NCBI RefSeq assembly: GCF_000224005.2
Contig: NZ_CP007031.1
Coordinates: 62,001-126,000, forward strand
DNA length: 64,000 bases
Origin: Marichromatium purpuratum 984
Lineage (GTDB): Bacteria > Pseudomonadota > Gammaproteobacteria > Chromatiales > Chromatiaceae
Direction of reading: 5' to 3'
Position 1 is the first letter of the stretch. The number at the start of each line of letters is the position of its first letter. Below the pieces are notes generated by a model. The model was not told the origin of the DNA, did no database searches, and was given only the letters and a program-made list of their open reading frames with translations. The position numbers and the translations under genes were made by a program. Shown in pieces: positions 8,524 through 16,820 of this stretch.

Positions 8524-8787
8524 CCGCCAGCCGCCAGCCGCCAGCCGCCAGCCGCCAGCCGCCGCCAGGATTGGACCGCAAAGCCGCGAAGCACGCAAAG
8601 TGAGTGATGTGTGATGTCGGCGTGAGGCTACAGGCGGCGCGGGCCCGCTCCCACTGGTGGCTGATCGCTGGCCGCTGGTGGCTTATTCCCCTTTGCGCCC
8701 TTCGCGCCTTCGCGGTTCAATCCCCTGGTCGCTGGTCGCTGGTCGCTGGTCGCTGGTCGCTGGTCGCTGGTCGCTGGTCGCTGGTCG
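8524..8787. repeat. composite repeat element 1: heptamer arrays around an inverted 30-mer
   Basis: Four parts are visible. Five tandem CCGCCAG heptamers span 8524-8558. A 30-base arm lies at 8571-8600 and begins TTGGACCGC. Its inverted partner is at 8691-8720, with 25 of 30 positions complementary. Nine perfect CTGGTCG heptamers fill 8725-8787. In both arrays the unit reduces to CCAG plus three variable bases, in opposite orientation. The short open frames here are products of the repeat. A related element is at 21765-22044. Confidence 0.85.
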
Positions 8788-8861
8788 CAGCCACGAACCC
8801 GGCGCAGGCTGTTATCCTAGTGAATTGATCCGTATACCAGGCGTCACCGAGCGATCATCCC

Positions 8862-9467
8862 ATGTCTGCTGAGACCACACACCGCCGCGCGCAGGTCGCG
8901 CGCGATACCCTGGAGACCCAGATCCGCGTCACGCTCGATCTCGACGGGACTGGCCAGGGCAGTTTCCGCACCGGCGTCCCCTTCCTCGAGCACATGCTCG
9001 ACCAGATCGCGCGTCACGGTCTGATCGACCTGCAGGTCGAGGCCGAGGGCGATCTCCATATCGACGCGCATCACACCGTCGAGGACATCGGCATCACCTT
9101 CGGTCAGGCGCTGGCCCAGGCGCTCGGCGACAAGCGCGGCATCCGCCGCTACGGTCATGCCTATGTGCCGCTCGACGAGGCGCTGTCGCGGGTGGTGGTG
9201 GACCTCTCGGGACGCCCCGGGCTGACCTATGCCGTGCCCTTCACCCGCGCCCAGGTCGGCGCTTTCGAGGTCGATCTGTTCCAGGAGTTCTTCCAGGGGC
9301 TGGTCAACCACGCCGCGCTGACCCTGCACATCGACAACCTGCGCGGCACCAACGCCCACCACCAGGCCGAGACCATGTTCAAGGCCTTCGGGCGGGCGCT
9401 GCGCATGGCCGTCGAGCCCGATCCGCGCATGGCCGGGATCACCCCCTCGACCAAGGGCGCGCTGTGA
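8862..9467 (+). CDS. hisB: imidazoleglycerol-phosphate dehydratase
   Basis: Catalyses the sixth step of histidine synthesis, converting imidazole glycerol phosphate to imidazole acetol phosphate. The 201-residue monofunctional form has the two manganese-binding repeats of the family: HHTVEDIGI (about residue 68) and the later [30 protein letters not shown] is also present. There is no fused histidinol-phosphatase domain. It opens a his cluster in which hisA follows directly. Confidence 0.96.
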   Translation: MSAETTHRRAQVARDTLETQIRVTLDLDGTGQGSFRTGVPFLEHMLDQIARHGLIDLQVEAEGDLHIDAHHTVEDIGITFGQALAQALGDKRGIRRYGHAYVPLDEALSRVVVDLSGRPGLTYAVPFTRAQVGAFEVDLFQEFFQGLVNHAALTLHIDNLRGTNAHHQAETMFKAFGRALRMAVEPDPRMAGITPSTKGAL

Positions 9468-9522
9468 GCGCGCCCGCGCCCCGATCACCGTTTTCCGAAC
9501 CCCAGCAAGAGACCCAATCCCC

Positions 9523-10269
9523 GTGTTGCTGATCCCCGCAATCGATCTCAAGGACGGCCGCTGCGTGCGGCTGCGTCAAGGCCGGATGGACGACGAGACC
9601 GTGTTCTCCGACGACCCGGTCGAGGTCGCCGCCCGCTGGGTGGAGGCCGGCACCCGTCGCCTGCACCTGGTCGACCTCAATGGCGCCTTCGCCGGCGAGC
9701 CGGTCAACGGCGAGGCCATCCGCGCGATCGCCGCGCGCTACCCCGAGCTGTCGATCCAGGTCGGCGGCGGTATCCGCGACGAGCGCACCATCGCCGCCTA
9801 TCTCGACGCCGGGGTGAGCTACTGCATCATCGGCACCCAGGCGGTGAAGGAGCCCGAGTTCGTCGCCCGCGCCTGTCGCGCCTTCCCCGGTCACGTGATG
9901 GTCGGGCTCGACGCCAAGGATGGTCAGGTGGCGATCAACGGCTGGGCCGAGGTCACCGAGCACCGTGTCGAGGACCTGGCGCGCCGCTTCGAGGACGACG
10001 GCGTCTCGGCGATCGTCTACACCGACATCGGTCGCGACGGCATGCTCAGCGGTCCCAACGTCGAGGCCACCCGCGCCCTGGCCGAGGCGATCCGTATCCC
10101 GGTGATCGCCTCCGGCGGCATCACCACGCTCGATGACGTGCGGGTGCTGGCCGAGGCCGCCGCCAGTGGCATCAGCGGTGCGATCACCGGGCGGGCGATC
10201 TACGAGGGCACCCTCGACTTCGCCGCCGGTCAGCAGCTGGCCGACGCGCTGGAGGCGCAGCGGGCATGA
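9523..10269 (+). CDS. hisA: ProFAR isomerase (HisA)
   Basis: Isomerises ProFAR to PRFAR in histidine synthesis. The 248-residue (beta-alpha)8 barrel begins [17 protein letters not shown], which is HisA and not HisF (HisF begins with a KRIIPCLDV-type segment). The catalytic aspartates lie in IDLKDG and in [10 protein letters not shown], and a phosphate-binding GGI segment is near residue 81. The start is a GTG at 9523 without an obvious Shine-Dalgarno sequence. The gene lies 55 bases after hisB and overlaps hisI by ATGA. The usual neighbours hisH (before) and hisF (after) are absent. Confidence 0.95.
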   Translation: MLLIPAIDLKDGRCVRLRQGRMDDETVFSDDPVEVAARWVEAGTRRLHLVDLNGAFAGEPVNGEAIRAIAARYPELSIQVGGGIRDERTIAAYLDAGVSYCIIGTQAVKEPEFVARACRAFPGHVMVGLDAKDGQVAINGWAEVTEHRVEDLARRFEDDGVSAIVYTDIGRDGMLSGPNVEATRALAEAIRIPVIASGGITTLDDVRVLAEAAASGISGAITGRAIYEGTLDFAAGQQLADALEAQRA

Positions 10270-10679
10270 GCGACCCAGCGACGCGCGCCGACGACTGGCT
10301 CGATGCCGTCTCCTGGGACGACAACGGTCTGGTGGCGGCGATCGCCCAGGAGCGTGGTACCGGCAAGGTGCTGATGATGGCCTGGATGAACCGCGAGGCG
10401 CTGCGCCTGACCCGCGAGAGCGGGCATGCGGTCTACTGGTCGCGCTCGCGCCAGCGGCTGTGGCACAAGGGCGAGTCCTCGGGCCATCAGCAGGTGGTGC
10501 GCGACATCCGTCTCGACTGCGACGGTGACGTGGTGCTGCTCGAGGTCGAGCAGCGTGGCGGCATCGCCTGTCACACCGGGCGTCACAGCTGCTTCTATCG
10601 CGCGCTCGACGAGAGCGCCGCCTGGCGTGCGGTCGAGCCGGTGCTCAAGGACCCCGACGCCATCTATTCCAAGGGCTGA
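10266..10679 (+). CDS. hisI: phosphoribosyl-AMP cyclohydrolase
   Basis: Opens the adenine ring of PR-AMP, the third step of histidine synthesis. The 137-residue protein has the family core: [23 protein letters not shown]-like [19 protein letters not shown], a DCDGD metal-binding segment (DCDGDVVLL) and the C-terminal zinc ligands in [11 protein letters not shown]. It is the single-domain form, with the pyrophosphohydrolase coded separately by hisE downstream. The start overlaps the hisA stop. Confidence 0.95.
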   Translation: MSDPATRADDWLDAVSWDDNGLVAAIAQERGTGKVLMMAWMNREALRLTRESGHAVYWSRSRQRLWHKGESSGHQQVVRDIRLDCDGDVVLLEVEQRGGIACHTGRHSCFYRALDESAAWRAVEPVLKDPDAIYSKG

Positions 10680-10711
10680 TCCCAACACTTGCAGAAGGTT
10701 TGTCACGCTCC

Positions 10712-11029
10712 ATGAACGATGTACTCGATCGCCTGTCCGAGGTCCTCGAAGCGCGCAAGGCCGCCGACCCCGACAGCTCCTATGTGGCCAAGCTCCATGC
10801 CAAGGGGCTCGACGCCATTCTCAAGAAGGTCGGCGAGGAGGCCACCGAGACGGTGATGGCGGCCAAGGACGGGGTGCCCGAGAAGGTCGTCTACGAGGTT
10901 GCCGATCTGTGGTTCCACACCCTGGTGCTGCTCTCGCATCAGGGGCTGGGACCGAACCAGGTGCTCGCCGAGCTCGAGCGCCGTTTCGGTCTCTCGGGGC
11001 TCGAGGAGAAGGCCGCACGCAAGGGCTGA
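10712..11029 (+). CDS. hisE: phosphoribosyl-ATP pyrophosphatase
   Basis: Hydrolyses PR-ATP to PR-AMP, the second step of histidine synthesis. The 105-residue all-alpha protein carries the MazG-like metal site [17 protein letters not shown] followed by [18 protein letters not shown] at 10700 would add four residues, but AGAAGG lies only one base before it, whereas the ATG at 10712 begins the normal HisE N-terminus, so the ATG was preferred. A gap of 278 bases separates it from tatA, with a -10-like TATGAT at 11070-11075. Confidence 0.93.
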   Translation: MNDVLDRLSEVLEARKAADPDSSYVAKLHAKGLDAILKKVGEEATETVMAAKDGVPEKVVYEVADLWFHTLVLLSHQGLGPNQVLAELERRFGLSGLEEKAARKG

Positions 11030-11307
11030 GCCGCTGCGCCGGGGGCTGCCGGGGCCGCAGCGATTGCGGTATGATTGCGCGTTGCCGGCGACCCTGGGTG
11101 TCCCGAGCGCGCGCTCGGCGCGGCCTGTCCGGCAGTCACCGGCCCCGTTCTTTCCGGGGGGCGGTAAAGGCGGCGGTCGAACGACTCCTCCGCACACGCG
11201 TCGCACCCGGGGCACGAATTCCCGATGCGCGCCGACCACCCGCTGGTCGGGCGCGTTTCCACTGAGGCTAGAGTCGACCGCCGCACAGGGGTGGTCCGGA
11301 GGAAAAG

Positions 11308-11559
11308 ATGGGCGCAGGCGGTATCAGTATCTGGCAGCTTCTGATCATCCTGGTGATCGTGCTGCTGCTGTTCGGCACCAAACGGCTGAAGAACCTCGGC
11401 TCCGATCTCGGCACCGCGATCAAGGGCTTCCGCAGCGCGATGTCCGATGCCGACAAGGATCGGGACAACGATGCCGCGCCCGAGCAGCTGAGCGAGGCCG
11501 AGCGCACCGACGCCAAGGCCACCAACGCCTCGGCAGAGAGCCACAAGCGTCAGCCCTGA
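11308..11559 (+). CDS. tatA: Sec-independent translocase subunit TatA
   Basis: Forms the size-variable channel of the twin-arginine translocase. The 83-residue protein has the standard plan: a short N-terminus, one transmembrane helix ([18 protein letters not shown]), the [21 protein letters not shown] hinge and amphipathic helix, and an acidic C-terminal tail. It is preceded by GGAGGAAAAG. TatB follows after 26 bases and then TatC; folded exported cofactor proteins such as hydrogenase subunits depend on this system. Confidence 0.95.
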   Translation: MGAGGISIWQLLIILVIVLLLFGTKRLKNLGSDLGTAIKGFRSAMSDADKDRDNDAAPEQLSEAERTDAKATNASAESHKRQP

Positions 11560-11585
11560 GCTGAGCGCCGGATCGGGGAGACCTG

Positions 11586-11891
11586 ATGGTCGACTGGGGA
11601 TTCTGGGAGTTCATCCTGATCGCGGTGGTCGCGCTGGTCGTGATCGGCCCGGAGCGACTGCCACGGGTGGCGCGCATGGCCGGGATGTGGGTCGGCAAGG
11701 CGCGCCGCACCCTGGCCTCGGTCAAGCACGAGATCGACCGCGAGCTGCATACCGAGGAACTCAATCGCGTGCTCGACGAGCAGCACCGCTCGCGCTCGCT
11801 CGAGACCATTCTCGAGGAGTCCGAGCCTCCCGCCGCGGCTCCCGACGCCCGGGACGGGGCGAGCGCCGCGCGGACCCCGCCGCGCGGCTAA
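11586..11891 (+). CDS. tatB: Sec-independent translocase subunit TatB
   Basis: Works with TatC as the receptor for twin-arginine signal peptides. The 101-residue protein has one N-terminal membrane helix (FWEFILIAVVALVVIGPERLP) with the Glu characteristic of TatB near the start (E8), the GPERLP hinge, and a long amphipathic helix (VARMAGMWVGKARRTLASVK). The tail is Pro/Ala-rich. It is shorter than Escherichia coli TatB but normal for the family. Confidence 0.94.
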   Translation: MVDWGFWEFILIAVVALVVIGPERLPRVARMAGMWVGKARRTLASVKHEIDRELHTEELNRVLDEQHRSRSLETILEESEPPAAAPDARDGASAARTPPRG

Positions 11892-11959
11892 CCCCTGTCA
11901 TCCACCCGAGATCCGCCGCCACCCGGGGCCCTGGCCCCTCGCCCGGATAGAGTCCAGTC

Positions 11960-13084
11960 ATGTCACCTGCGATGCATCCCGATGATCCGGGCGCCGAACA
12001 GCCCTTCGTCTCACACCTGATCGAGCTGCGCGATCGCCTGATTCGGATGGTGATCGCCATCCTGGTAGTGTTCCTGGCGTTGTTCCCCTTCGCCAACGAC
12101 CTCTACGTCTACATCGCCGCGCCGCTGATGGCACAGCTGCCCGACGGCAACACCATGATCGCCACCCAGGTGGCCGCACCCTTCCTCACGCCCTTCAAGC
12201 TGGCGCTGGTGGCGGCGGTGTTCCTGTCGATGCCCTTCCTGTTCTATCAGCTGTGGGCCTTCGTCGCTCCCGGGCTCTATCAGCACGAGCGGCGTCTGGC
12301 GGTGCCGCTGCTGCTCTCCAGCGTGCTGCTGTTCTATCTCGGCATGTTGTTCGCCTACTACGTGGTGTTCCCGCTGGTGTTCGCCTTCCTCGCCGGCTCG
12401 ACGCCTGAGGGCGTGGCGATGATGACCGACATCTCGGCCTATCTCGACTTCGTGCTGACCCTGTTCTTCGCCTTCGGTCTGGCCTTCGAGATCCCGATCG
12501 CCACCATCCTGCTGGTGGCGCTGCGCCTGACCACGCCGGCTGCGCTCGCCGCCAAGCGTCCCTATGTGATCGTCGGTGTGTTCATCGTCGGCATGTTTCT
12601 CACCCCGCCGGACGTGATCTCGCAGACCCTGCTGGCGATCCCGATGTGGCTGCTGTTCGAACTCGGCATCCTGTTCGCCCGGGTGTTGCTCAAGGGGCGG
12701 CTCGATGAGGACGAGGACGACGACGGCACCGATCCCGACGGCCCCGGCGACTCGCCGGCGCCCGGTGGCGGTCCCCGTCCTGGGACCTCGGTCGGCGGCG
12801 AACTCGATCCGGCGCTCGACGACGAGTCGCGCTGGCAGCCGCTGAGCGAGACCGAGATGGAGGCCGAACTCGATCGTATCGACGTCGAGGAGGCCGCGCG
12901 CGAGACCTCGACGCCGGTGCCTGCGGCGATCAATTCTGTCGAGGAGAAGCTCAAGCGCGCCAACCGGCTACGGGAACTCGACAGCCTGGTTGCTGCCAGA
13001 CACGTTCTGTACGAGGTGCTTGAGGAGGGAGACGAGGACGCGCGCCGCGTGGCACGCAATATCCTCGCCCAGCTCGACGACTGA
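11960..13084 (+). CDS. tatC: TatC with an unusual C-terminal FimV-like extension
   Basis: The six-helix core subunit of the twin-arginine translocase, which binds the signal peptide. Residues 1-246 are a complete Tat[13 protein letters not shown], the first periplasmic loop, [26 protein letters not shown] and the last helix. TatC normally ends soon after. Here another 125 or so residues follow: an acidic linker ([17 protein letters not shown]), a Pro/Gly stretch and a helical C-terminus from about 330 to 374. That module ([16 protein letters not shown]... [19 protein letters not shown]...) resembles the C-terminal repeat of FimV-type proteins. The start may be the second ATG at 11972. Confidence 0.95.
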   Translation: MSPAMHPDDPGAEQPFVSHLIELRDRLIRMVIAILVVFLALFPFANDLYVYIAAPLMAQLPDGNTMIATQVAAPFLTPFKLALVAAVFLSMPFLFYQLWAFVAPGLYQHERRLAVPLLLSSVLLFYLGMLFAYYVVFPLVFAFLAGSTPEGVAMMTDISAYLDFVLTLFFAFGLAFEIPIATILLVALRLTTPAALAAKRPYVIVGVFIVGMFLTPPDVISQTLLAIPMWLLFELGILFARVLLKGRLDEDEDDDGTDPDGPGDSPAPGGGPRPGTSVGGELDPALDDESRWQPLSETEMEAELDRIDVEEAARETSTPVPAAINSVEEKLKRANRLRELDSLVAARHVLYEVLEEGDEDARRVARNILAQLDD

Positions 13085-13203
13085 GCCGTGTACATGTTGT
13101 GCGTCGATCGTCAAAACGTGAGACTTTTCTGGTGGATAACAGGGGTATTGCTTTTATCAATGGCGTTCATCCGCTAATATCGGCACTTGTTGTCGACTGA
13201 GGG

Positions 13204-14190
13204 ATGTCTGCCATGGGTTCCGGATCCCAGATCCATTACAAGCAGAACCGGCTCAAGCAGCTGCGCGCCTTCTGTCACGCGGCCCGAACCGGCAGCGTCA
13301 GCGCCGCGGCGGAAAAGATCTTCCTGAGCCAGCCAACGGTCTCGCTGCAGATCCAGGCGCTTGAGCGCGAGTTCGGCACCGTGCTGTTCGAGCGCCGAGG
13401 TCCCAAGATCAAGCTCACCCCCGAGGGCGATCTGCTGTTCCAGATGGCCGAGCCGCTGGTCGAGGGCATGGACAAGCTCCACGAGACCTTCGCCACCCAG
13501 TGCGGCCGGGTCGATCAAGGGGTGCTCAACATCGCCGCCGGCGAGTCGACCATCCTCTATATCCTTCCCGATCCGGTGCGCGAGTTCGTCGATCAGTACC
13601 CCGGCATCGAACTCAAGATGCACAACGTCACCGGTCGCGACGGCCTGGCGATGTTGCGCGCCGACGAGGTCGATCTCGCCGTGGGCTCGATGCTCGAGGT
13701 CCCGGACGACATCACCTATCGGCCATTCGTCACTTATCGCCCGACGCTGATCACCCCGGCCGATCACCCACTGGCCGGTCGCGAGACGGTCACCCTGGAG
13801 GACATCGCCCCCTACGGGCTGATCCTGCCGCCGCGCCATCTCAGTACATGGCGCATGGTTGACCTGGTGTTCAAGCAGCACAATCTCGGGTATCGGGTGA
13901 CCCTGGAAGCAGGCGGCTGGGAGGTGATCAAGAAGTATGTCGAACTCGGACTCGGCATCTCCATCGTCACCGATGTCTGTCTGACCGGGGAGGAGAGGCT
14001 CAGCACCATCCCGCTCGATCACTACTTCCCGAAGCGCAGCTACGGCATCGTGCAACGTCGCGGCAAGTTCCTCTCGCCGCAGACCAAGTGCTTCATCAAG
14101 ACCCTCGATTCCGCCTTCGCCGACCGTGTCGTGGAGCCCCAGCCCCAGACCATCGGAGAAGCCGAATGGGAAGACGCCTTCCTGGGTTGA
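13204..14190 (+). CDS. LysR-family regulator, CysB-like
   Basis: A 328-residue DNA-binding regulator. Residues about 13-72 form the LysR winged helix (LKQLRAFCHAARTGSVSAAAEKIFLSQPTVS). The rest is a periplasmic-binding-like effector domain with YVELGLGISIVTDVC near residue 245, as in the CysB/Cbl group that responds to sulfur metabolites. That subgroup assignment is by eye and the target genes are unknown. An AT-rich stretch with TAATAT lies 25-30 bases upstream. The neighbour downstream is another regulator, not an obvious target. Confidence 0.85.
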   Translation: MSAMGSGSQIHYKQNRLKQLRAFCHAARTGSVSAAAEKIFLSQPTVSLQIQALEREFGTVLFERRGPKIKLTPEGDLLFQMAEPLVEGMDKLHETFATQCGRVDQGVLNIAAGESTILYILPDPVREFVDQYPGIELKMHNVTGRDGLAMLRADEVDLAVGSMLEVPDDITYRPFVTYRPTLITPADHPLAGRETVTLEDIAPYGLILPPRHLSTWRMVDLVFKQHNLGYRVTLEAGGWEVIKKYVELGLGISIVTDVCLTGEERLSTIPLDHYFPKRSYGIVQRRGKFLSPQTKCFIKTLDSAFADRVVEPQPQTIGEAEWEDAFLG

Positions 14191-14374
14191 TCGGCCCTCG
14201 AAGAGACGCAATCGTTCCCTGACCCACCGTCGTCAGACGGTGGGCCGGGACGACGGCGGTTCAGTTCCTCATGCACCTTGGACGTGTGTCGGAACCGGCT
14301 CAAGGATGAACTTGACCGCCGGCCTTCGATCATTTTTTCGTACCACCAAACTGGTTAAAAGAATCATTATCACT

Positions 14375-14770
14375 ATGGACCTGACCAAACGTATCGGCCA
14401 ACGCCTTCGCGCCGCCCGGCAAGAGCAGAAGCTGAGTCTTTCCGACCTGTCCAGCCGGACCAACTCGTTGTCGAAGTCGCGGATCAGCAACTATGAGCAG
14501 GGGATCCGTCGGATGGGGCTCGAGGAGGCCCACGAACTCTCGATGGCGCTGCGTACCGTGACCCCTACCTATCTGCTCTGCCTCGATGACAAGGGGCCGC
14601 TCGACGCCGAGGAGATGCGTCTGGTGGAATTCTTCCGGCTCAGCGACGAGCGGGGCCGCGCCACCGTTCTCGAGGTCGCCGAGCGTCAATCGGAGTTCGG
14701 GGTCGCCGCCAAGGCCGCCGCCGCCGAGGAACAGGCACCGTTCGTCGAGGGTGAACTCTCCACCGCCTGA
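14375..14770 (+). CDS. XRE-family helix-turn-helix regulator
   Basis: A 131-residue protein with an N-terminal Cro/CI-type helix-turn-helix at about residues 5-65 (IGQRLRAARQEQKLSLSDLS, SRISNYEQGIRRMGLEEA). A helical C-terminus (EEMRLVEFFRLSDERGRATVLEVAERQ) probably dimerises. The frame is open upstream and a longer start at 14306 exists, but the ATG at 14375 begins at the HTH. The upstream sequence has an ACCAAACTGGT inverted motif and an AT-rich block, possibly an autoregulatory operator. Target unknown. Confidence 0.82.
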   Translation: MDLTKRIGQRLRAARQEQKLSLSDLSSRTNSLSKSRISNYEQGIRRMGLEEAHELSMALRTVTPTYLLCLDDKGPLDAEEMRLVEFFRLSDERGRATVLEVAERQSEFGVAAKAAAAEEQAPFVEGELSTA

Positions 14771-14899
14771 GCCCCTCGTCTGACGGTCCCCGTGTCCCGG
14801 CTCCCCGGATCCAGGAGACACGCCCCGCCGACGGAGATGACCGTCAGGTCCTGACCCGTGCCTCCAACGGGTACGTCTCGCCACCGTCGGCGTCGAATG

Positions 14900-14928
14900 G
14901 GGAAACGCTGATTTGCTCAGCGTTTCCC
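14900..14928. terminator. strong hairpin between convergent genes
   Basis: A perfect 12-bp stem (GGGAAACGCTGA with its complement) around the loop TTTGC lies between the XRE gene (plus) and the Cache-domain gene (minus). It lacks a long T run but is well placed to end transcription from both sides. Confidence 0.6.
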
Positions 14929-14938
14929 GCTTGGTGCG

Positions 14939-15397
14939 CTACCTGTAGGCGCCGACCCCGCAGAAGAAGCCGGCATCGTTGCCGATCACATAGGTGGCCT
15001 TGTCGCGGATCTCGTCACTGCCCGGATAGGGCCAGCGATAGTCCACCCAGCCCTCGCCCGAGTCCTTCACCGTTTCGATCATGTCCCTGAACAGGGTGTC
15101 GCCGTACTTGTCGAAGTCGATCAGGTTCTTGCCGACCAGCTCGGGCTTGAGTGGGTGTGCGAGCATCTCGCCCTCGAGATCCATGCAGAACACATAGAGA
15201 TCACGGTCGCGGAAGCCCCCGTCCTCGGCGGCGAAGGTGGCGAATGCGGCCTCGGCCCCCTGGCTCTCGACTGCCTGGTGCGCCTGCTCGGAGAGCGCCT
15301 TGGCCTCTTCCGGCGTGGCCATGTCGGGGGTCGCGGCGAATACCTGCGGGGTGAGCAGTGCGAGTGCGAGCGAGCCTGCAAACAGTGCGCGGGTCAT
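14939..15397 (-). CDS. exported single-Cache-domain protein
   Basis: A 152-residue periplasmic protein. The signal peptide MTRALFAGSLALALLTPQVFAA is followed by a complete type-2 single Cache domain (EEAKALSEQAHQAVES..., RDLYVFCMDLEGEMLAHPLKPELVGKN... , DYRWPYPG..., FFCGVGAYR). Cache domains bind small ligands such as carboxylates. Here the domain stands alone, with no kinase or chemoreceptor attached, so it probably acts as a soluble binding or partner protein. The ATG at 15397 follows AGAGGACC; the earlier in-frame start would spoil the signal peptide. Confidence 0.85.
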   Translation of the reverse strand: MTRALFAGSLALALLTPQVFAATPDMATPEEAKALSEQAHQAVESQGAEAAFATFAAEDGGFRDRDLYVFCMDLEGEMLAHPLKPELVGKNLIDFDKYGDTLFRDMIETVKDSGEGWVDYRWPYPGSDEIRDKATYVIGNDAGFFCGVGAYR

Positions 15398-15558
15398 GGG
15401 TTGGTCCTCTTCTCGTCTGTGGTTTTTTCGTGTACGAGCGGGACCGACCATACCCGAGCCCGGCGGTGCGATCCAGTCCCCGAGGCACTGGTCAAAGTGA
15501 TCGAGTCACCGGACAATGCCTCGCCGATCCATCGTCGTCACCACATCAGGAGTCCGTC

Positions 15559-15606
15559 ATGCCGTCAGCCCAAGCCGCCCCATCCAGTGATCAGCGGGGG
15601 CATTGA
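15559..15606 (+). CDS. possible 15-residue leader peptide of the PAP2 gene
   Basis: The ORF MPSAQAAPSSDQRGH has a good Shine-Dalgarno sequence (CAGGAG, 8 bases before the ATG), and its TGA overlaps the ATG of the PAP2 gene as TGATG. The PAP2 gene has no ribosome binding site of its own, so coupled translation is plausible. Confidence 0.35.
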   Translation: MPSAQAAPSSDQRGH

Positions 15607-16820
15607 TGATCGCGCGCGATCTGCGAGGTCAGCTCATCGCCCTGGCCGTGGTGGCGCTGCTTGGCACCCTGCCGTTCTGGCTCAGCGACCTCGACACCCG
15701 CCTGGTGTCGCTGTTCTACCATCCCGGCGCCGACGATCCCTGGTACGAGGCCCAGGCACCGCTGTGGTCGGCGCTCTATGTCGCCGCGCCGCTGCTCACC
15801 GGTCTGGTGATGCTCGGCGGGTTGCTGGTGCTGATCGCCGCCGCGTTGTGGCCGCGCTTCAGACGGCTGCGTATCCATGCGGTGTTCGTGATCGCCACCG
15901 CGCTGCTCGGCCCCGGGTTGATCGTCAACGGCGTGTTCAAGGAGCAGTGGGACCGTCCGCGGCCACATCAGACCGAGGCCTTCGGTGGCACCCAGCCGTA
16001 TCTGCCGCCGTTGCGGATCGGGGACTATGGCGAGGGCAAGTCCTTCCCCAGTGGTCACGCCTCGGTTGGCTTCGTGCTCGGCGTCTTCTTCCTGATCTGG
16101 CGTCGGCGTCGACCGCTGCTGGCCTGGATGGCGCTCGCCGGCTCGGTGGCCTTCGGTGTGTTGCTCGGGATCGGTCGCATGGCCGCGGGCGATCACTTCC
16201 CCTCGGACGTGATCTGGGCCTGGGTGTTCGTCTATGGCACCGCGCTGCTGCTCTATCACGGCGTGCTGCGGGTGCCGCGGCGCGAGCGTGCCGCCGCGCT
16301 CGCACCGCCGCCGTCGAGCCGATTGCGTCATCCGCGCCTGACCGCGCTCGGCTACGCCCTGGGCGTGCCGGTGCTGATCGCGGTGGTGCTGGTCGCGACT
16401 CCGCTCAAGCGGATCGAGTACGAGCGCATCGCCCACGACGAGTTCCTGCCCGCGCCCGAGGTGTTGCGCATCGAGGCCGACGACCTGGACGTCGTCCTGT
16501 TCTGGATCGGCGAGCGTGATCGGCGCGCCCAGTTGAGGCTCGAGGCGCGTGGCTTCGGCCTGCCCTGGAGCCGGGTGGAGAGCCGGCTGGTCGCGCGCGA
16601 CGGGGTGTTGACCTACGGCGTCGTCCATCGCGGGCTGTTCACCGAGCGCGATACCAAGCTTGCGCTCGGCGTGGTCGCCGACGAATGGCGGCGGGTCGAG
16701 GTGATCACCGGTGAGGGTGACATCCGCCGCTATCCCGCACCGCCCTCGGTCACGCTGCCCGAGCTGCGCCTCGAGAGCGCCCACGGGCGGGTGGTCGAGG
16801 GCGTGCCCGAGACCCGCTAG
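15606..16820 (+). CDS. PAP2-family membrane phosphatase with extra C-terminal domain
   Basis: A membrane phosphatase acting on lipid phosphates such as lipid A or undecaprenyl pyrophosphate. The 404-residue protein has several membrane helices and the three PAP2 motifs: KEQWDRPRP (about 116), PSGHAS (about 148) and GRMAAGDHFPSDV (about 189). After the last helix (near 265) comes about 130 residues of soluble sequence, rich in charged strands (EADDLDVVLFWIGERDRRAQLRLEA), which I do not recognise. The LpxE/LssY-like assignment is tentative. A TTG at 15603 is an alternative start. Its end overlaps the convergent hypE end by 4 bases. Confidence 0.85.
   Translation: MIARDLRGQLIALAVVALLGTLPFWLSDLDTRLVSLFYHPGADDPWYEAQAPLWSALYVAAPLLTGLVMLGGLLVLIAAALWPRFRRLRIHAVFVIATALLGPGLIVNGVFKEQWDRPRPHQTEAFGGTQPYLPPLRIGDYGEGKSFPSGHASVGFVLGVFFLIWRRRRPLLAWMALAGSVAFGVLLGIGRMAAGDHFPSDVIWAWVFVYGTALLLYHGVLRVPRRERAAALAPPPSSRLRHPRLTALGYALGVPVLIAVVLVATPLKRIEYERIAHDEFLPAPEVLRIEADDLDVVLFWIGERDRRAQLRLEARGFGLPWSRVESRLVARDGVLTYGVVHRGLFTERDTKLALGVVADEWRRVEVITGEGDIRRYPAPPSVTLPELRLESAHGRVVEGVPETR

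Noticed and set aside
8725-8787. CRISPR-like array
   Set aside because: The unit is 7 bases with no spacers, so it is a tandem repeat.
8604-8872. Short plus-strand frames with WSLVAGR repeats
   Set aside because: They are translations of the heptamer array and inverted arm, not genes.
9523-10269. Reading this barrel protein as HisF
   Set aside because: The N-terminus [12 protein letters not shown] and the YTDIGRDGM segment are HisA features.
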